Positions 46,251 through 58,864 of a DNA stretch of 64,000 nt are shown here, piece by piece (the stretch's first letter is position 1; every line of letters starts with the position of its first letter). A program made the translations under genes and the position numbers. Where the stretch lies: contig JARUPZ010000005.1 of the NCBI GenBank assembly GCA_031213475.1, positions 10,735,260-10,799,259 of the forward strand. Reading direction: 5' to 3'. The notes under the pieces are model-generated. The model was not told where the DNA came from and made no database searches. It saw nothing but the letters and a program-made list of their open reading frames with translations. Source of the stretch: Nereocystis luetkeana (lineage: Eukaryota; Sar; Phaeophyceae; Laminariales; Laminariaceae).

Positions 46251-46470
46251 GGCGAGCGCCTTGCAGCGTGGGTAGGCACAATTCAATGCGAGTCGACGAG
46301 GAAAGAAAAGGCTGAAATTTTCTCGCGATATAAATGAAGGCACGTACCGTAGCGGGAAGGGGGTAGAAGAGCCTGCTATGTGACCCCGGATCTGAGTGAC
46401 GAGTTGGGAGGAGAGAGAGAAGAGGACGTGCGTAGATGATGAATGCAATAAGAAAAAAAAAAAAAAAATG
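46251..46470 (+). mobile_element. SINE-1 body and tail only (5' truncated)
   Basis: Begins GGCGAGCGCCTTGCAGCG and runs through the conserved body to an A-rich tail. The tRNA head is missing, as expected from incomplete reverse transcription. Confidence 0.82.
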
Positions 46471-46621
46471 GTACCACGGAAAGAAAGCATACGAGTACCG
46501 TGCTCGTTAAATTACATTTTGGGGTTTCAAAATATGGTTGCCGGGTGACACTGCTGTGCTTTCGTATCTGTCGTACCCCCGCTGATAGCCACCATGCACG
46601 GTATAGGCCCCCGCAGCTAGG

Positions 46622-47865
46622 GTGTGTGTGTTGGAGCCTGGTATCAGTATAGGGCTACCCTATATATACCCCCTATACGATATGATATTTCCATAGTACT
46701 TAGTCATGTTTTTTTTCGCCGGAACATGCGAAATATATCATATCGTATTACATCGCTATGTATAGGGGTTTTCAGCACGATATGACTAAAAGGCGATATG
46801 ATATTTGGTATATGGTATATAGCCCGCTGTGAAGCGATATATCGGCCTATATAAGGTGATATAATATGATATACCGGCCTATCTATGTGAGATGAAATAC
46901 GTGATCTAGCTATCGGATATGTGGCATAATTTGTCGACTTTTGCTGTCTCGACGATATGTCTTGCATCATTCGGGGGTACTTTTTGGGCGGAATACACGT
47001 GCAGTATATACCTGGTACGTACGCACGAGTACGAGTACGAAGCGTGACGCACGCACGAGGGGACGCACCAGGGGTCTGTGTGTGTCCGCTGCTGTCTTCC
47101 TGTCGTGCGGATTTGATCCGCGATGAGCGAGTCGAACGCGCCATCGCCTGCGGCCGCAAGCGAGCCACAGTTACAGCAAGCAGTCACCTTCGACATCGAT
47201 ATATATATATATATGTGTGCCTACGTTGTACCAGGCACCTAATAATAGTACCGGCAGTGAGTGTACACAATGTTGTGGTCATCGCAATACATAAACTAAC
47301 TGTTGTCTGCACTACACCACACATCTACAAGTCGTATTACCTCGCGGAGAAGGGGTTGTTGTATAACAATTCATGCATTTTTTGTGTCGGGTCGTATGCA
47401 GCGGGCACAGATCGCCAAGTACCGAGCAAGTGCTCTGCCAACAGTGTGGCACATGTCAGGCCCCAATCACGAAGCAAGTGCCGATGTAAAACGGCGGTGA
47501 TGTACATATATAAGTTGTAATAGCTCAAGAAAGCACGATACATAGGGCAGATGTGAAGTGATATATCACAATATACAAGGGTATATATATGATGTATAAT
47601 ATTTTTTGCATAATATGATATATCACAATATATATATATGATATATCACACGATATATGACATAATATGTCATATACCCTGCATATATCACATCTCATAG
47701 CGATATATCGAAAAATACCCACCCGTGATATGGACATGACTAAGAAATATCAACTTATACGACTTACCAGGTAGTCATGTTTTTTTGGGGGGGTATATAT
47801 AGATACCAGGTATCATACACCCTCCCGAGTTTTGGGTGATACCAGGCTCTAGTGTGTGTGTTCTT
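46622..47865. mobile_element. Inverted-repeat element of about 1.24 kb, AT-rich
   Basis: Left end GTGTGTGTTGGAGCCTGGTATCA is mirrored at the right by TGATACCAGGCTCTAGTGTG. Just inside, TATATATACCCCC and GACTTAGTCATG-like blocks also occur inverted. Inner flanks are GATATATC-rich and strongly palindromic. No transposase frame found; the middle has an open frame (46957-47520) without recognisable motifs. The left flank resembles the CATGCACGGTAGCCCCG block of the 49-52 kb array. Confidence 0.6.
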
Positions 47866-48361
47866 CACATGAAACCGTTCTTTCTACCGGTCGACATCAA
47901 GCACAACCAGTGTCCGTGCCGATTCTTCAATCCTAGAAGAGATACAAGTTCTTCTGTGGTCGGTCACAAAGCTACGCCACAGATACCACGTCGACACGTA
48001 TGCAGTACGTAAGCACAGCCGTGGGCAACGCAATGCCATGTCCTCATAGTAGATACGACAGGCACGACATATGAGTAGAGAAACGAAAGAAAACAATCCA
48101 AGAGAAAACAGAAACAAAGGCGACAACTCGAAAGAGAACATGAAAAAAAGAAACAAACAAAAACTCGAGGAAACAATCGGTCGTCCTCCCCCCCCCCCGC
48201 AGGCGAGGTGGCAAACACTTGAAAAAAAACGAGCTGGAAAGAAAAGAAAAGAACGAAAAACAAAATCACCGCTGCTCGTAAACAGAGTAAGACAAAGAAC
48301 CAAGGAAAAATAACAAAGGGGAAATAACAGGCAGACCAAAGCCCAAGAACCCTCCAGGTGT

Positions 48362-48775
48362 GATGGTAGCAGTTTGTGGTACGAGTAGTATAGCCAGGTT
48401 CTCCCTGCTAATCCGCCTGGTACCTTGCTACCCAGACTGCCGTCTCCGCCCTGCGTTCGTCAACTATGCCCGGCCCCTTTGCGTCAGACAATACGAAACG
48501 AGCAGAGCAGGTTCGTCTTCCAACCACGCCACACGGCTCCTTCAGTACGGCTTATCAATCAGAAAAGGAAGAGGAAGAGAAAAAAACATATGAAAATCAC
48601 GGAGAGTCAGCGCAAGAAAGAAAACAAAACAAAAACAAGAAGAGAAGACAAGGGAAGACCACGTTCGAACCAGCTGCACCGGTTGGTAGCACTAGTAGTA
48701 TGGTCATGTTCTACTTTCTAGTCGACTTGGTGCCTTGCTACCCTGTCTGCCATCTCCTTCCTACTTTCGTCTACC
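48362..48775. repeat. Diverged direct repeat, about 321 bp apart
   Basis: GGTAGCA, AGTAGTAT, GGTTCTCCCTGCTAATC and CCTTGCTACCC at 48366-48440 recur with changes at 48687-48760; the spacer is A/G-rich. Confidence 0.6.
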
Positions 48776-49076
48776 GCAGTTCCCCTTCTTCTACCCCTCC
48801 TGTTCCCCCCCCTCTCCGCATTCACTCGGTCGGGCTTTCTGCCACTTCTCCTGTTGCCCCCTCCCCCCCCGTTCCCTTGGGCACCATCCAAGGCGGATGC
48901 GCGGCGCTGCCTACTCATCTCAGCCTCAGCCTCGTGCCACCTCACCATGAACCGTTCGGCTGCTTCAAGGATCCCCCGGTACCACTTCCCCGCCTTTTTG
49001 GCTGCGGTGGACCACAACGCGGTCTCAACTCCAAACACCAAGGGGGCAACTTCCGTTGATCTTCGGTGGCTCGGAA
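48718..49076 (-). CDS. Unrecognised open frame, possible retroelement gag remnant
   Basis: Open from just after a TAG. Product contains STEVAPLVFGVETALWSTAA, KWYRGILEAAERFMVRWHEA and a Gly/Arg-rich tail. The amphipathic helix followed by a basic glycine-rich stretch resembles gag-like proteins. There is no supporting homology visible. Confidence 0.3.
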
Positions 49077-49203
49077 CTCCCTAGAGTGTTCGACCATGCA
49101 TCTATGCCAAGTCTTACACTGTCCGCCTGGTCTCGGGTTCTCCCCACCAGCTATCGTCCCGAGCATTACCCGACTGGGCAATCGCTCCTTGCTTCATCTG
49201 TGT

Positions 49204-52200
49204 GGTATCGAGGGAGTGTATTTTTGAGGGCGTATGCTAGCGCGTCTTTAACGTCGCTACGTAAGAAGTGCGAGCAAACCCCGGACAGACTCCAAGGGGT
49301 GTGCTACCGAGGGGGTGTGCTGGCGGTAGCAACGATTGTTATGAATACTGCTGTAGGAAGAATGAACAGACCGCGGCAAGACTGCAGGGGGTGTGACATC
49401 AACGGGTGTGAAACACGTAATGAGAGGTACCTGTCACATTTGAAACCAAAAGTTCTATTTTTATTTTTCTATTATAGTACTACGCGATACCGGGGATGTC
49501 AAGGCACACGTTGGAAACTCGGAGATGATAGCAAACATCCCCGCCTGGCTGCGATGCCGGAAAAGGCTGTCGGCGACGCGACGATGCCAACATTTCACTA
49601 CAATACGACTCCCGACAATTGAACATCGGAGGCCTTTTTTGTCCCACTCAGAAATGGTCTGCTGCTATATTTTGATAGTGACCGAGCAAAACAACAGCAG
49701 AATCGTACCGTTGAGAACCGCTGTGCACGCCGGTTTGTTGCTGACGTAACGGTATTATCACCGAAAACATTAAACCCAACGAGAAAAACAATCTAACGAG
49801 CGACATCCAACCCGCACAAATAAAAGAGAAGGTACGGGGAACGGAGGGGACGCAAACAATAATATTGCCGATACTGATGGTGGGTACCAAAGGTTCTGGT
49901 GGCGGCATCACCGGAGGACATCCGAAACCCATCGACACTCTTTCTCAACCCATGCAGAAAACCGCCAATATCGTACGTCACCCACGGGAATCTGTTCGTA
50001 GAACAAACTATTAATACCGTATACGTACAACCCGGTGGTAGCAGTGTTTCGTTCAAACCTATTGTCACCACGGGGGTGCTGTCCTGTCGTAGTAGGGTGT
50101 GGGGGGTGGGGGGTCTAACGCACCGTCCCCCGCGTTGGTAGTGACGATGCACAGAAGCCCCGCAGCTTTGGGTGTGTGGTATTGAGGTCGCGTGCTGACG
50201 TTATTCGTGATCGCTATGGAGTGTGAACCCCGGTGGGGTTACAGGGGGTGTGCTGACGTGATGGGGTGCAAATGATATCAGCCATCATTGCTATAAATAG
50301 GGATAATGAACAGACCGGGGGTGGATTGTAAGCGGTGCGACCTGAAAGGGCGCGCGTTTGAAATGGCGTTTCAAAATGGCGGCAAAACATCCCGGAATTG
50401 CTCGCAAACCTGTAGCGCGACCATACCGATGATTAATGACAAAACGCTCTACAATTGTACGTCAAAAGCTTGTGTCCGACTCCAAAATAGTCTTCTGCCA
50501 TATTTAGATATCTATATTTTCTTTCTCGCCCGCACCCAGCAAAACAACAGTGTCCTACAGCTAAAACCGCGGGGCGCGCTGGATTGTTGACGGAACGGTA
50601 CTACCACTGGGAGCATCTAATCAAATGAGAAAAACCCGAACAAGCGAAACCAAAGCTGCATATATATAATGACAACAAAATATAGGCGGGAAAGGGAGGG
50701 GACGCAAGGAATAATACTAGTGATGCTGATTGTCTTTATCACAGCAGTCAGGTTCCGGTAGCGGCATGACCGGGGGATATTTGAAACCCACCGGTACTCA
50801 TTCTCCACCCCTGCGCAAAACTTCCGAGATCGTACGTATTCACTAGGTCCTACGGAAATATGTTCGTATCATAAGCGACCATAAAACAGACTTCCGGGTG
50901 GTGCCATTGTTATGTCGCAAAATATACGAGTAATCCCTGGGAGTGCCTTCGTCGTGAGGTGTGGCGACTAACGTTTCCCCGCCCGGTGGGAGCCACGATG
51001 CACGGTAGCCCCGGAGCTAGGGAGTGTGGAAGTGAGGACGTGTGTTAACGTCATCAGTGGTTGCCAAGCAGTTTGAACAAACCCCGGCGAGATTGCAGTG
51101 TAAGTGCTAACTTAATGGTGTGCAAACAATATCAATGACTTCCTAGGCATGTTGAACAGACCCCCGCCAGGATGCAGGGAGGGGGTGTGACAACAAGGGA
51201 TGTGCTAACAAGTGAGAGATTCAGGTTCGAAACCATTGTTTTTTTACAAGCAGTATCACCTAATGCCGGTGGCAGATAGATGGTAACACGAAGGCGCGCG
51301 TTCGGAGGCCAGAGATGACGACAAAAGACCCCGGCCTTGCTGAGATCTCGCGAAACGGTAACCGGTAGTGCGACCCTACTGATATTCAACGATGAGAATC
51401 TAGACTGTTGCACGTCAAAAGTTTCGTCCCACTTCCAAATGGTCATCTGCCATACTTTGATATTGAGCCTATAATTCTATCCTGCACCCAGCAGAACACT
51501 AGCATCATACCGTCAACACAACAACAGTGGGTGCCGGTTTACGGATGGCGTTGCGGTTTGACAGCTGAAGAGAAAAAAAGAACAAGCTAGACCAAAACGC
51601 CGGGATTTACACTATTTGGGTTTTTCGTGGCAGGCTGCGGCATGGCCATGGTACCCGCCATGGCATACCATGGCATCCCCACAGCATCCCATGGCGCCGC
51701 ATAAGCCTACACTGCACGCCGTGGGGGGTACCGTGGCATGCTATGGTGGTACCATGGCAACACCTCCGGCAATCGCCACGGCATTCCATGACAACCGACG
51801 GCATGTCATGACACCCCCCACGGCACCTCAATATCCGCGACCTCTAGGTTAGGGGTAGGGTTAGGGTGAAATGGTACGCCGTAGAGATCCGTGGAAGGTT
51901 CCGTTGTAGTATGTGGCAGGTTCCGTGGTATGCCGTGGAAGAGTTTGCCCCACGAGGTGCCCCCGAAATCCAGCGGCATGTCGAAAGAAATGACAAGTAT
52001 GTGCAACCCACTAAAAACGGATCGAAACGAAGAGGGAACGAACAAAGGAGTTGCGCAAATAATAATATTATCCGATTCTGCTCGTCAGTAGCAGAGGTAC
52101 GGGTAGCGGGGGTCACCTGCGGACATTTTAAGTGTATAGGTACTCGTTCTCAACCCCTGCAGAAAAGCACCGATATCAAACGTCACCAACAGAAATATGT

Positions 52201-52220
52201 TCGTACGAGCTGAACCACAT
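49204..52220. repeat. Tandem array of three diverged 0.9-1.2 kb units
   Basis: Units begin near 49204, 50150 and 51000. Each repeats in order: GTGTGCTxACGT-type, AATGAACAGACC, GTCAAAAGCTTGTGTCC-like, CCATATTTxGATA, CCCAGCAAAACAACAG, GGGACGCAAxxAATAAT, GGCGGCATxACCGG and AAATATGTTCGTA. Units have drifted strongly. The third carries an insert at about 51600-51960. No frame is conserved between units. Confidence 0.65.
51600..51965. repeat. CCATGG-rich insert with telomere-like stretch
   Basis: Short degenerate units around GCCATGGCAT and CCGTGGTATGCCGTGGAA, plus GGTTAGGGGTAGGGTTAGGG at 51846-51866. The same CCGTGGAA-type units occur at 39706-39778. Confidence 0.6.
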
Positions 52221-52380
52221 TAACATGATGTATCTCATGCTCCACCGTACGAGATATGCCGTATATATCCGAACCGCCGGTAACGTGTACTGAGATCCGT
52301 GCTCCGTGCACCCAACCATGCGTCGTAATCAGTACGACCGTGAAAAAAAGACGCGTAAAAACAAACTCGCACGCAGCAAC

Positions 52381-52697
52381 TCAGCGAATCAAGCCAACAG
52401 AAACCGGCACGACAGGTCTCCCACCAGCCACCTTGTTGGGCCCATCTCCCGCTGCCGGCCCTACGCCCCACCCCACGTACTTAACATTGTCACCGTCGCT
52501 TACGTCAAACACCTTCAATATGCCTTCCTCAGGTCCACGCCCCTTTTGGAGGGCACTCGCGTCCACAAGCTTTCCTGGGCGTGCAAGTTCAGCTTCTTCC
52601 TGACCCAAGCTTCTTCTCCCGAGCCGCCAAGGGAAAGAAGCAGGTCGGCCTTCTCGCGGCTTGAACAGACGACCTCGCCATCATTTGTTTGTCGCAA
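52381..52697 (-). other. Candidate coding island, unrecognised
   Basis: Two overlapping minus-strand frames stay open: one with ELARPGKLVDASALQKGRG and ILKVFDVSDGDNVKYVGWG, another with EKADLLLSLGGSGEEAWVR. GC-rich against its flanks. No motif recognised. Confidence 0.25.
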
Positions 52698-54154
52698 GCC
52701 ATTTTAACTCACTGTACCAGTAGCCCGCTGGAAGGGGGTCACCAGGCTGCAAATTCTGAGTCGGCCCTTAGGGTAGGAGGAACAGTTTGTGTCGCGCCCG
52801 GGGGGCGGGCGGATGGAAGGGTTGGGTCGGAGATACCGGTAATTTTACTTCCTAACACTATGCCGACCAGCCATATGCAGCCAATGCGATTGAATTGTTC
52901 AGACAGAAAACACCGCGGAGGATGGACAGGGGGCCGGTGAAACAGTCGACAACAAACCTATTCACAGACAGACCGCGAAGATGTGCGTTGTCTCCTCTCT
53001 TGACGGCACGATTGCTACGAGCACAACAGAGCAACAACACGGCTGCTGACTTGTGATAACAACATCAACGAGACGCTATGCCCAAGACAGCGAATGGAAA
53101 ATCATCTGACCTGTTCGACTATTTCTATTAAAAATGGACGACCCCAGCCGCAACCACCGGCGACATGGCCAATTTAACGCGGTGGAAAGAAAACGTGCAT
53201 TGTGTCCGATCGAGACGGTTCTAGACGTTGCCGCGTCCGTACGTATTTCATGTCCATATAAACCCGTGCGCAGGAAAGTCAAGTCACAGATCACTGCGCG
53301 ATACAATCATACATGTACAAATAATTTGGCAGGATCGACCCGCGGACCGGATCTGCGGGTCGAACCCACGGGACGAGGTAAAAAGATCAGACGAGTCAAG
53401 GTGACCCGATACGCAGAGCAACCCTGCGTCTGACGTTTCATCGAGAATATGGCAGGCGGGGTCTGGTCGCGAAGATTTAGCGTTTATACGGGTCTTGTGA
53501 ACCGACCCGACCCTTGATGAACTCTACATTGTTTTAGCGGGATGTTTCTCAACCAGGGTGTACCTTCCTACCCCTCCGTAGTGGCCTGCGCCTCCTGATC
53601 GCTCCTGTGCTACTTAGCGATCGTGGGCATGTCGTGATGTATCCAGTCCGCTCATTACCGCAAACTTGTCGCCAGCACGCTCGACCTACACCGGAATCTC
53701 GTCCATGTTGTACGTTCGCGTAAAAGAGATCTCTCGAAGCCTCTCCCTCGAAAGCCAGTATTACCAACGTCGGGTCCCTCTTACAGTCTCGCGGGGGCAG
53801 GCGCATGGCTTCATACCTCCCTCAAATCCTTCCCAACTCCAACCGTAATGCCAGCCTACCCCCCGGGGAGGTTTCTGCCCTTTTCGCGTTACAGCTCGGA
53901 CAGAATGGCGGCGCCTCGCCAGAACCGCCGGCACGAGGCTACCTGCTTGTTGCGATGTCTTGTTGCATTCTTGAAGGCTGTGGGGCGGGGGAATCGGTCC
54001 AAAAAATGTCGGGTGGAGTTCAGCGGCCTTGTGCTTCATCACAAACGTGGTCGCACGGGCCGTGACTTCGTCCGAACGCAGGTGTGTTGGTCTAGGCCTC
54101 GGCTTAGTGCCCGACCTCAGCGTGGGAAGAAGCCGCCCCGGCATTCCTCGACAG

Positions 54155-54410
54155 TTATTTTATTGCGTGCTTTTCCTCTGTAGTTCCGGGAACCACTATC
54201 GCCTGCTGCACCTCTTTTTCGTACGTAGAGCGGTTCTCGATCCACGTTGCGAGCGTTGGCTTGTCGGGAATTATCCCCACCCTCGTGGCGCAACCCAAGA
54301 CAACAGTGCCCGCGGGACCCTTCCGACCCTCGACAACAAACTGTACGAACCCGATCCCTTTGACTTCGAACTCTAAGGGATACCGCTTCCGCTTTCGGAC
54401 CACTGAGAAA
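54155..54410 (-). CDS. Candidate terminal exon of an unknown protein
   Basis: After a good acceptor (GTTTCTCAG|TG), the frame reads VRKRKRYPLEFEVKG, VQFVVEGRKGPAGTVVLG, TWIENRSTYEKEVQQA and ends TAA. The VEGxxGxxGTV turn loosely recalls Tim21/Coa1-type mitochondrial proteins, but that is only a resemblance. A second open stretch at 54000-54110 on the same strand (TFVMKHKAAELHPTFFGP) might belong to a neighbouring exon. Confidence 0.35.
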
Positions 54411-54744
54411 CTCCGGGTTTTGAGGCTGGGCGGTTTCGTCCGTTACTTGCATTAATCTTCCTTGCTGCCGTACGAAAAGAGCAGCGCGAACGCCCTCGCC
54501 TTTTGTGCGCCCCCAGTGTGCCTGATTTCATATCCCCCCCCCCCCCTCTTTTTGTCCCATTTCCTCGTTCCTTCTCCTCCCGTGTTGCTCTCTCACGTTG
54601 TTTTTTCCCTTCTGTTTCCTTCCCCGATCCTTCCCATTGTCTTGGTCATCTTGGACGCGCGTGCGTATCAATAGCTAGTTTCCCACTACCGATGATGTTT
54701 ATTTTTTTATTTTTTTCGGTTGCCCACCCTTGCACCGTCTACCT

Positions 54745-54862
54745 GCTGGCGAGTGTGAAAGCATATATTGAAGAAGGCGTTGATATCACGTCTACTGTTA
54801 TGCAGGCAGCGCTTCTGGCTCTGCTCGCTGGTGACTCACACAAGGATGGTTGGATGTCGTAG
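54745..54862 (+). other. Candidate short exon
   Basis: A long pyrimidine tract (54700-54740) precedes an open stretch ASVKAYIEEGVDITSTVMQA and ALLALLAGD. Splice sites are plausible but weak; nothing to connect it to. Confidence 0.2.
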
Positions 54863-54999
54863 TTTCTTGGATTATTTGATTGGTTTGCTCGCCGGATGAC
54901 TTGGGTGTCAAGTTCGTAGATAATCGTCATCTAGGCAGGCGATAACGCCTGCTAAAGATGCGGCGATAAGCCACTTCTTCCAAATCATAACGCCGCAAC

Positions 55000-56990
55000 A
55001 GGGAAGACGGGATACCATACCACTAGCCCACCCTGAAGCGCTTCATATGCATTTCCCTACAAAACCCAGGCAGGCATCAAACGCACCAAGCAAACAAGGA
55101 GAATATATCAAAGAGGCGGCGGTCCACAACCCATTCGGAAACCTCTCACATGGCGGGGAAAACTCCGGTTGCACGTTCACACAGAATCGTGAACCACAAC
55201 GAGACCGAGCCTAACGATGAAAAAGAGAGTGAGCAAGTACCCGTTTGACCCGGACGCTGCATGGAGAGGCTAAGCTCGGAGAAGCGGTGTCGCGCGTGTA
55301 ACTTGGAGCTACATGGGCTAAGTCTGGTCGAGCGATGTCCCTATAGTTGGTTGAATGTACATCAGAGCAAAAAGCAATCGAAAAAAATCAACATACCCTA
55401 CCCACTGCGCGGGGGTACGTGGTGTTTTTCAGCCTCAGATGAAGAGGACACCGTGACCATTGATCGTTTAAAGATTATGATCGCTACATCATATCTCTCG
55501 TGCAGTGGAAGCGATAACTGACTTGCCAACATGTGTCAACACATATACACTCTGTCTTCAAGGTCCACGTATTCTTCAATAAGTCAGCATCCCGAACCGG
55601 CCCGTAACCGCCAATCCCAGCAGGCACAACGGAAACGGACCACTCCGAAGACACGGAAACAAAGACGAAACGGGGCTTAACGTACCGAGTCACGTACTCG
55701 CAACGGAGCTCACTAGTACAGTCAAACTTGTATCGAAATGGAGGAAACCAATCTAGGGACGAAACCAGAACACTGCCATGAATGACGCGATCTGGTAGCA
55801 AGGACGACGGAAGGGGACGCGCGGAAGATTGCGCTTGCAATGACCTCCTCAACAAACAAACATCAGCGTGCTTGGGGATACTAAAAGGGTGCATTGGGAA
55901 CGCAGGGACCGCGCCGCGGTCAGACCTAGGTATTGGGAAGCCCAACCGGCAGTACGCATGCCAAATGTTTGGCTTACACGGCCTACCACGAGACGGAGGA
56001 GGGAGGAATAAAGGAAGATTCGACTGCTCGCGCTGGCTCTCAAAAGTTTAATCAGATCGCAAGAAAGACAGACACAATAAATAGGCTATACACAATAACT
56101 TCAACTTGAACCGTTGTCTAAGAGAGCAAAATAAATTCTTTAAAGTATACACATGGTCACGTGTTCTACGGAATAATAACTCGGCAGTCAATTGCTGTGG
56201 AAGCAGAAGACGACTGGGGAGTTCGTGACAAAACAAACAGCAAACCAGTAAAAAAAACGAAATAACAGAACCGCACGAAAAACTGACTCAAGAACAGACG
56301 CAGCCGCGTCGGGGACGAAATGAACAAAATGAGCTGCTGCGTGTACGTGTCTAAGAACGCAGAGCCAGCTGATTCGGCTCCGCGAGACTCGTCGACGTGA
56401 CATATAACTCCACGCATGCGGGAGCTCTCTTGACGAACGAGCCGTAAACGGCCCCGGCAGATGTAGTATACCAACAGGATAAATCAAGCTCGGCCGGTCC
56501 GGGGTCATCCAGAAAGCAAATTACCTTCTGTCCAAGACTTGAACTGTTACCAAAAGTAGACATTTAGCCGTGCCTCCAGATCTCATTTTGTTCCTTGTAC
56601 CAGACGTAAGCGCAGACTGGAAATATGATGCCACCGCCTCAGCAAAATTCGCGTTTGGTGCTTCACGTAGCCGTATCGAGGATGCAGGAAACCGGCGTTT
56701 TTGTCGCGGGCGGGATTACGTTGACCATCAGTCACGCGTATGCGGCGGTTTCTCCCGATTAGCCTGTTCAAACGTTTTCTAGGGTGTGTCTATACGAGTG
56801 GAGGGGGTCCAATGATCGTTTCCAGGAAGAGCCCAGGTGGTATTTTAAATGCATTCCGTAGACATATTTGCCCGTACCTTGTGTGGACCGATACCTGGAA
56901 ATATATCTCCCCGCCACATGCTCGACGGGCGCAAAGATGTCGTCGAGTCTTCGATGACATGGAAGATCGAAGATATACCGATGTAGTGGT
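55000..56990. other. No gene recognised
   Basis: Unique sequence with short open frames on both strands and no repeat family members. Confidence 0.4.
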
Positions 56991-56999
56991 CAAGTACGT

Positions 57000-57710
57000 C
57001 GTGTGCTAATGCAGCGGGGATGTGTTGAGGACGGTCCGTTGAGTCGAGTGGATTGGTGCGGGGTCTGCAGCGGGTGTCCGAGACTTGACAGTGGGTGTAC
57101 GCGCAGGGCAGTTTGTTGGGAAGGCCCAAGAAAGGTCCATGTGATGCAATTTGGTAGCCTGGGGGCTGGTATCCCGCGTGGAGTCAAACGCCAAGGGTCA
57201 GGGCGCAAGGGTCAGAGGGCCGAAATATGGACAGGACCCGTCCAGTTGGGCGATGGCTTCGCCCTCAAAACGTTGACAGCGAACCGAAGCCACGTCGACG
57301 AGATGGTGGGCGTGAAATAGCGCAGTGACGGTGTCCCCGCTGAGAGCAGGTGGAGACTTCTGGGTGAGACGATAAATCAGGAACGAACGCCGTAGGGCCA
57401 TGAAGTCCTCAGAGCGACAGGGTGAGATCCCCGAACACCTGACCGTTTCTCCGGCGGGGGGGGAGGAGCGTACTCTAGGAGTTGTCTTAAAACCGCACCA
57501 AGCTGTAGCGTCCGCGTAGCACGTCGAGATACAGAGCTTTGAATGGGACGAAGTATGCCCTCATAGCGAGTGTTCCAGATAGGATTGGTCATCATGGAAG
57601 ACTGCACGCCAGGGTGTGCTGTGGCGGTGGTCCGGATAGACGGGGACTTCCCAACCCCCCCGCCACGACCGGGGTGGAGGGTGACGTCTGAAGATGGCTG
57701 AAGCACCCCT
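57000..57710 (-). other. Block of overlapping open frames, unrecognised
   Basis: Minus-strand frames include FLIYRLTQKSPPALSGD, ALFHAHHLVDVASVRCQRF and YEGILRPIQSSVSRRATRT, with a frame change near 57390. It looks like a decayed coding sequence, probably of a mobile element. Confidence 0.25.
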
Positions 57711-57765
57711 GCGTGTAAACAGTCGTACTATTGCAAGTCTTATTCGATAAAAAAACGTACCTCTG

Positions 57766-57869
57766 TTCGGGGGACCATAGTAAATAGGACCTACGATACA
57801 CACGAAAACCTATATACTTCGCTATTTTTCCCAACAATATAGGGTCCTATTTACTATGGTCCTCCGCAA
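57766..57869. mobile_element. MITE-A copy 8
   Basis: Ends TTCGGGGGACCATAG and CTATGGTCCTCCGCAA; it abuts the Rep-D fragment that begins at about 57885. Confidence 0.85.
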
Positions 57870-57884
57870 TAGTAGGTATTTGTT

Positions 57885-58192
57885 TTTCCCGGTGTAACTT
57901 CTTCGAAAGACAGCGATGGGAGTACTATGTAACTAATTCCCTCTTGGGTGGCTCACCTTGAACACTACAGTAAGTGATAAGATCAATTCCGTTGTGCGGA
58001 GTAAACATTTTTGATCTCGTGCAAATGATCTAACTCGACGACCAGCTGTGGGCGACCGCCAAAAATTGTATCAAAAACAAAAACAGTACCCTGTTTGTCT
58101 AGCTCACGCAGTGTGCGGCATGTTGTACGGTGTCGTTGCTAACCGACGCCAACCCAACCTATATATAATAGGGGGGGGGGGGGGGGGGGGGG
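57885..58192 (-). repeat. Rep-D left half ending in a 22-base G-run
   Basis: Matches 7085-7345 in the same orientation and ends in an uninterrupted G tract (58171-58192). The right half is missing; a MITE-A sits at the break. Confidence 0.8.
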
Positions 58193-58864
58193 TTAACACT
58201 CACAACCTACATTTGAGTACAAGGTATGGGATATATGCGAGGTCTACATCGTGAGATACAAAAATATGCCAGGTACGAAGTACCAAAAAGTTAAAAGTAT
58301 AACATGTACAGGTAGCACATCAGCTGGTGGAGGTAGAACATCCCGTCGAAACTCGCACTTCTTGTCAATCTATATGTGACATGTGATCGGTGGCAAATCG
58401 ATGGACGCGTACGGCGGAGTATGTTGCGGAGCGTTTCCGAGTGGTCTCCAAAACATCTGACCGCGTTCGTACCACACGACCTCTCTACCCCTCCGAAAAT
58501 GCCAGAGCAGTACGTAAGTATGTCAGTCTATATTACCCTCACTAAATAGTAGATCAGGGCAATCGTTGCCCTGCTGTTCCCTACGTGATCGCATTTACCT
58601 GGTAGGAATTTCGTAGTTGTGTTTTGTTGTGCTGATTAAACTTCCATACACAGCAGCGCGGAGAGTAGACTCGTCGTACAAGGACGCGCGACGGTCGCCA
58701 CTACTTCCGCATACATTCTCGGAGTACATTACATAAAAAACAGCCTAACACAGGTAAACAAACATCACGAGCCGATCGAAAGGTAGGTGCTGTGCCACGG
58801 AATAGAAAGAGTCAAGGCACATGACACCGTAAGAGGGGTGGAAAAGCACTGCCCCTGATGTACG

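Noticed and set aside
58090-58150. Rep-D segment resembling a tRNA D-arm (GTCTAGCTCA and GTGTGCGGC)
   Set aside because: No B-box in any Rep-D copy; not called tRNA-derived.
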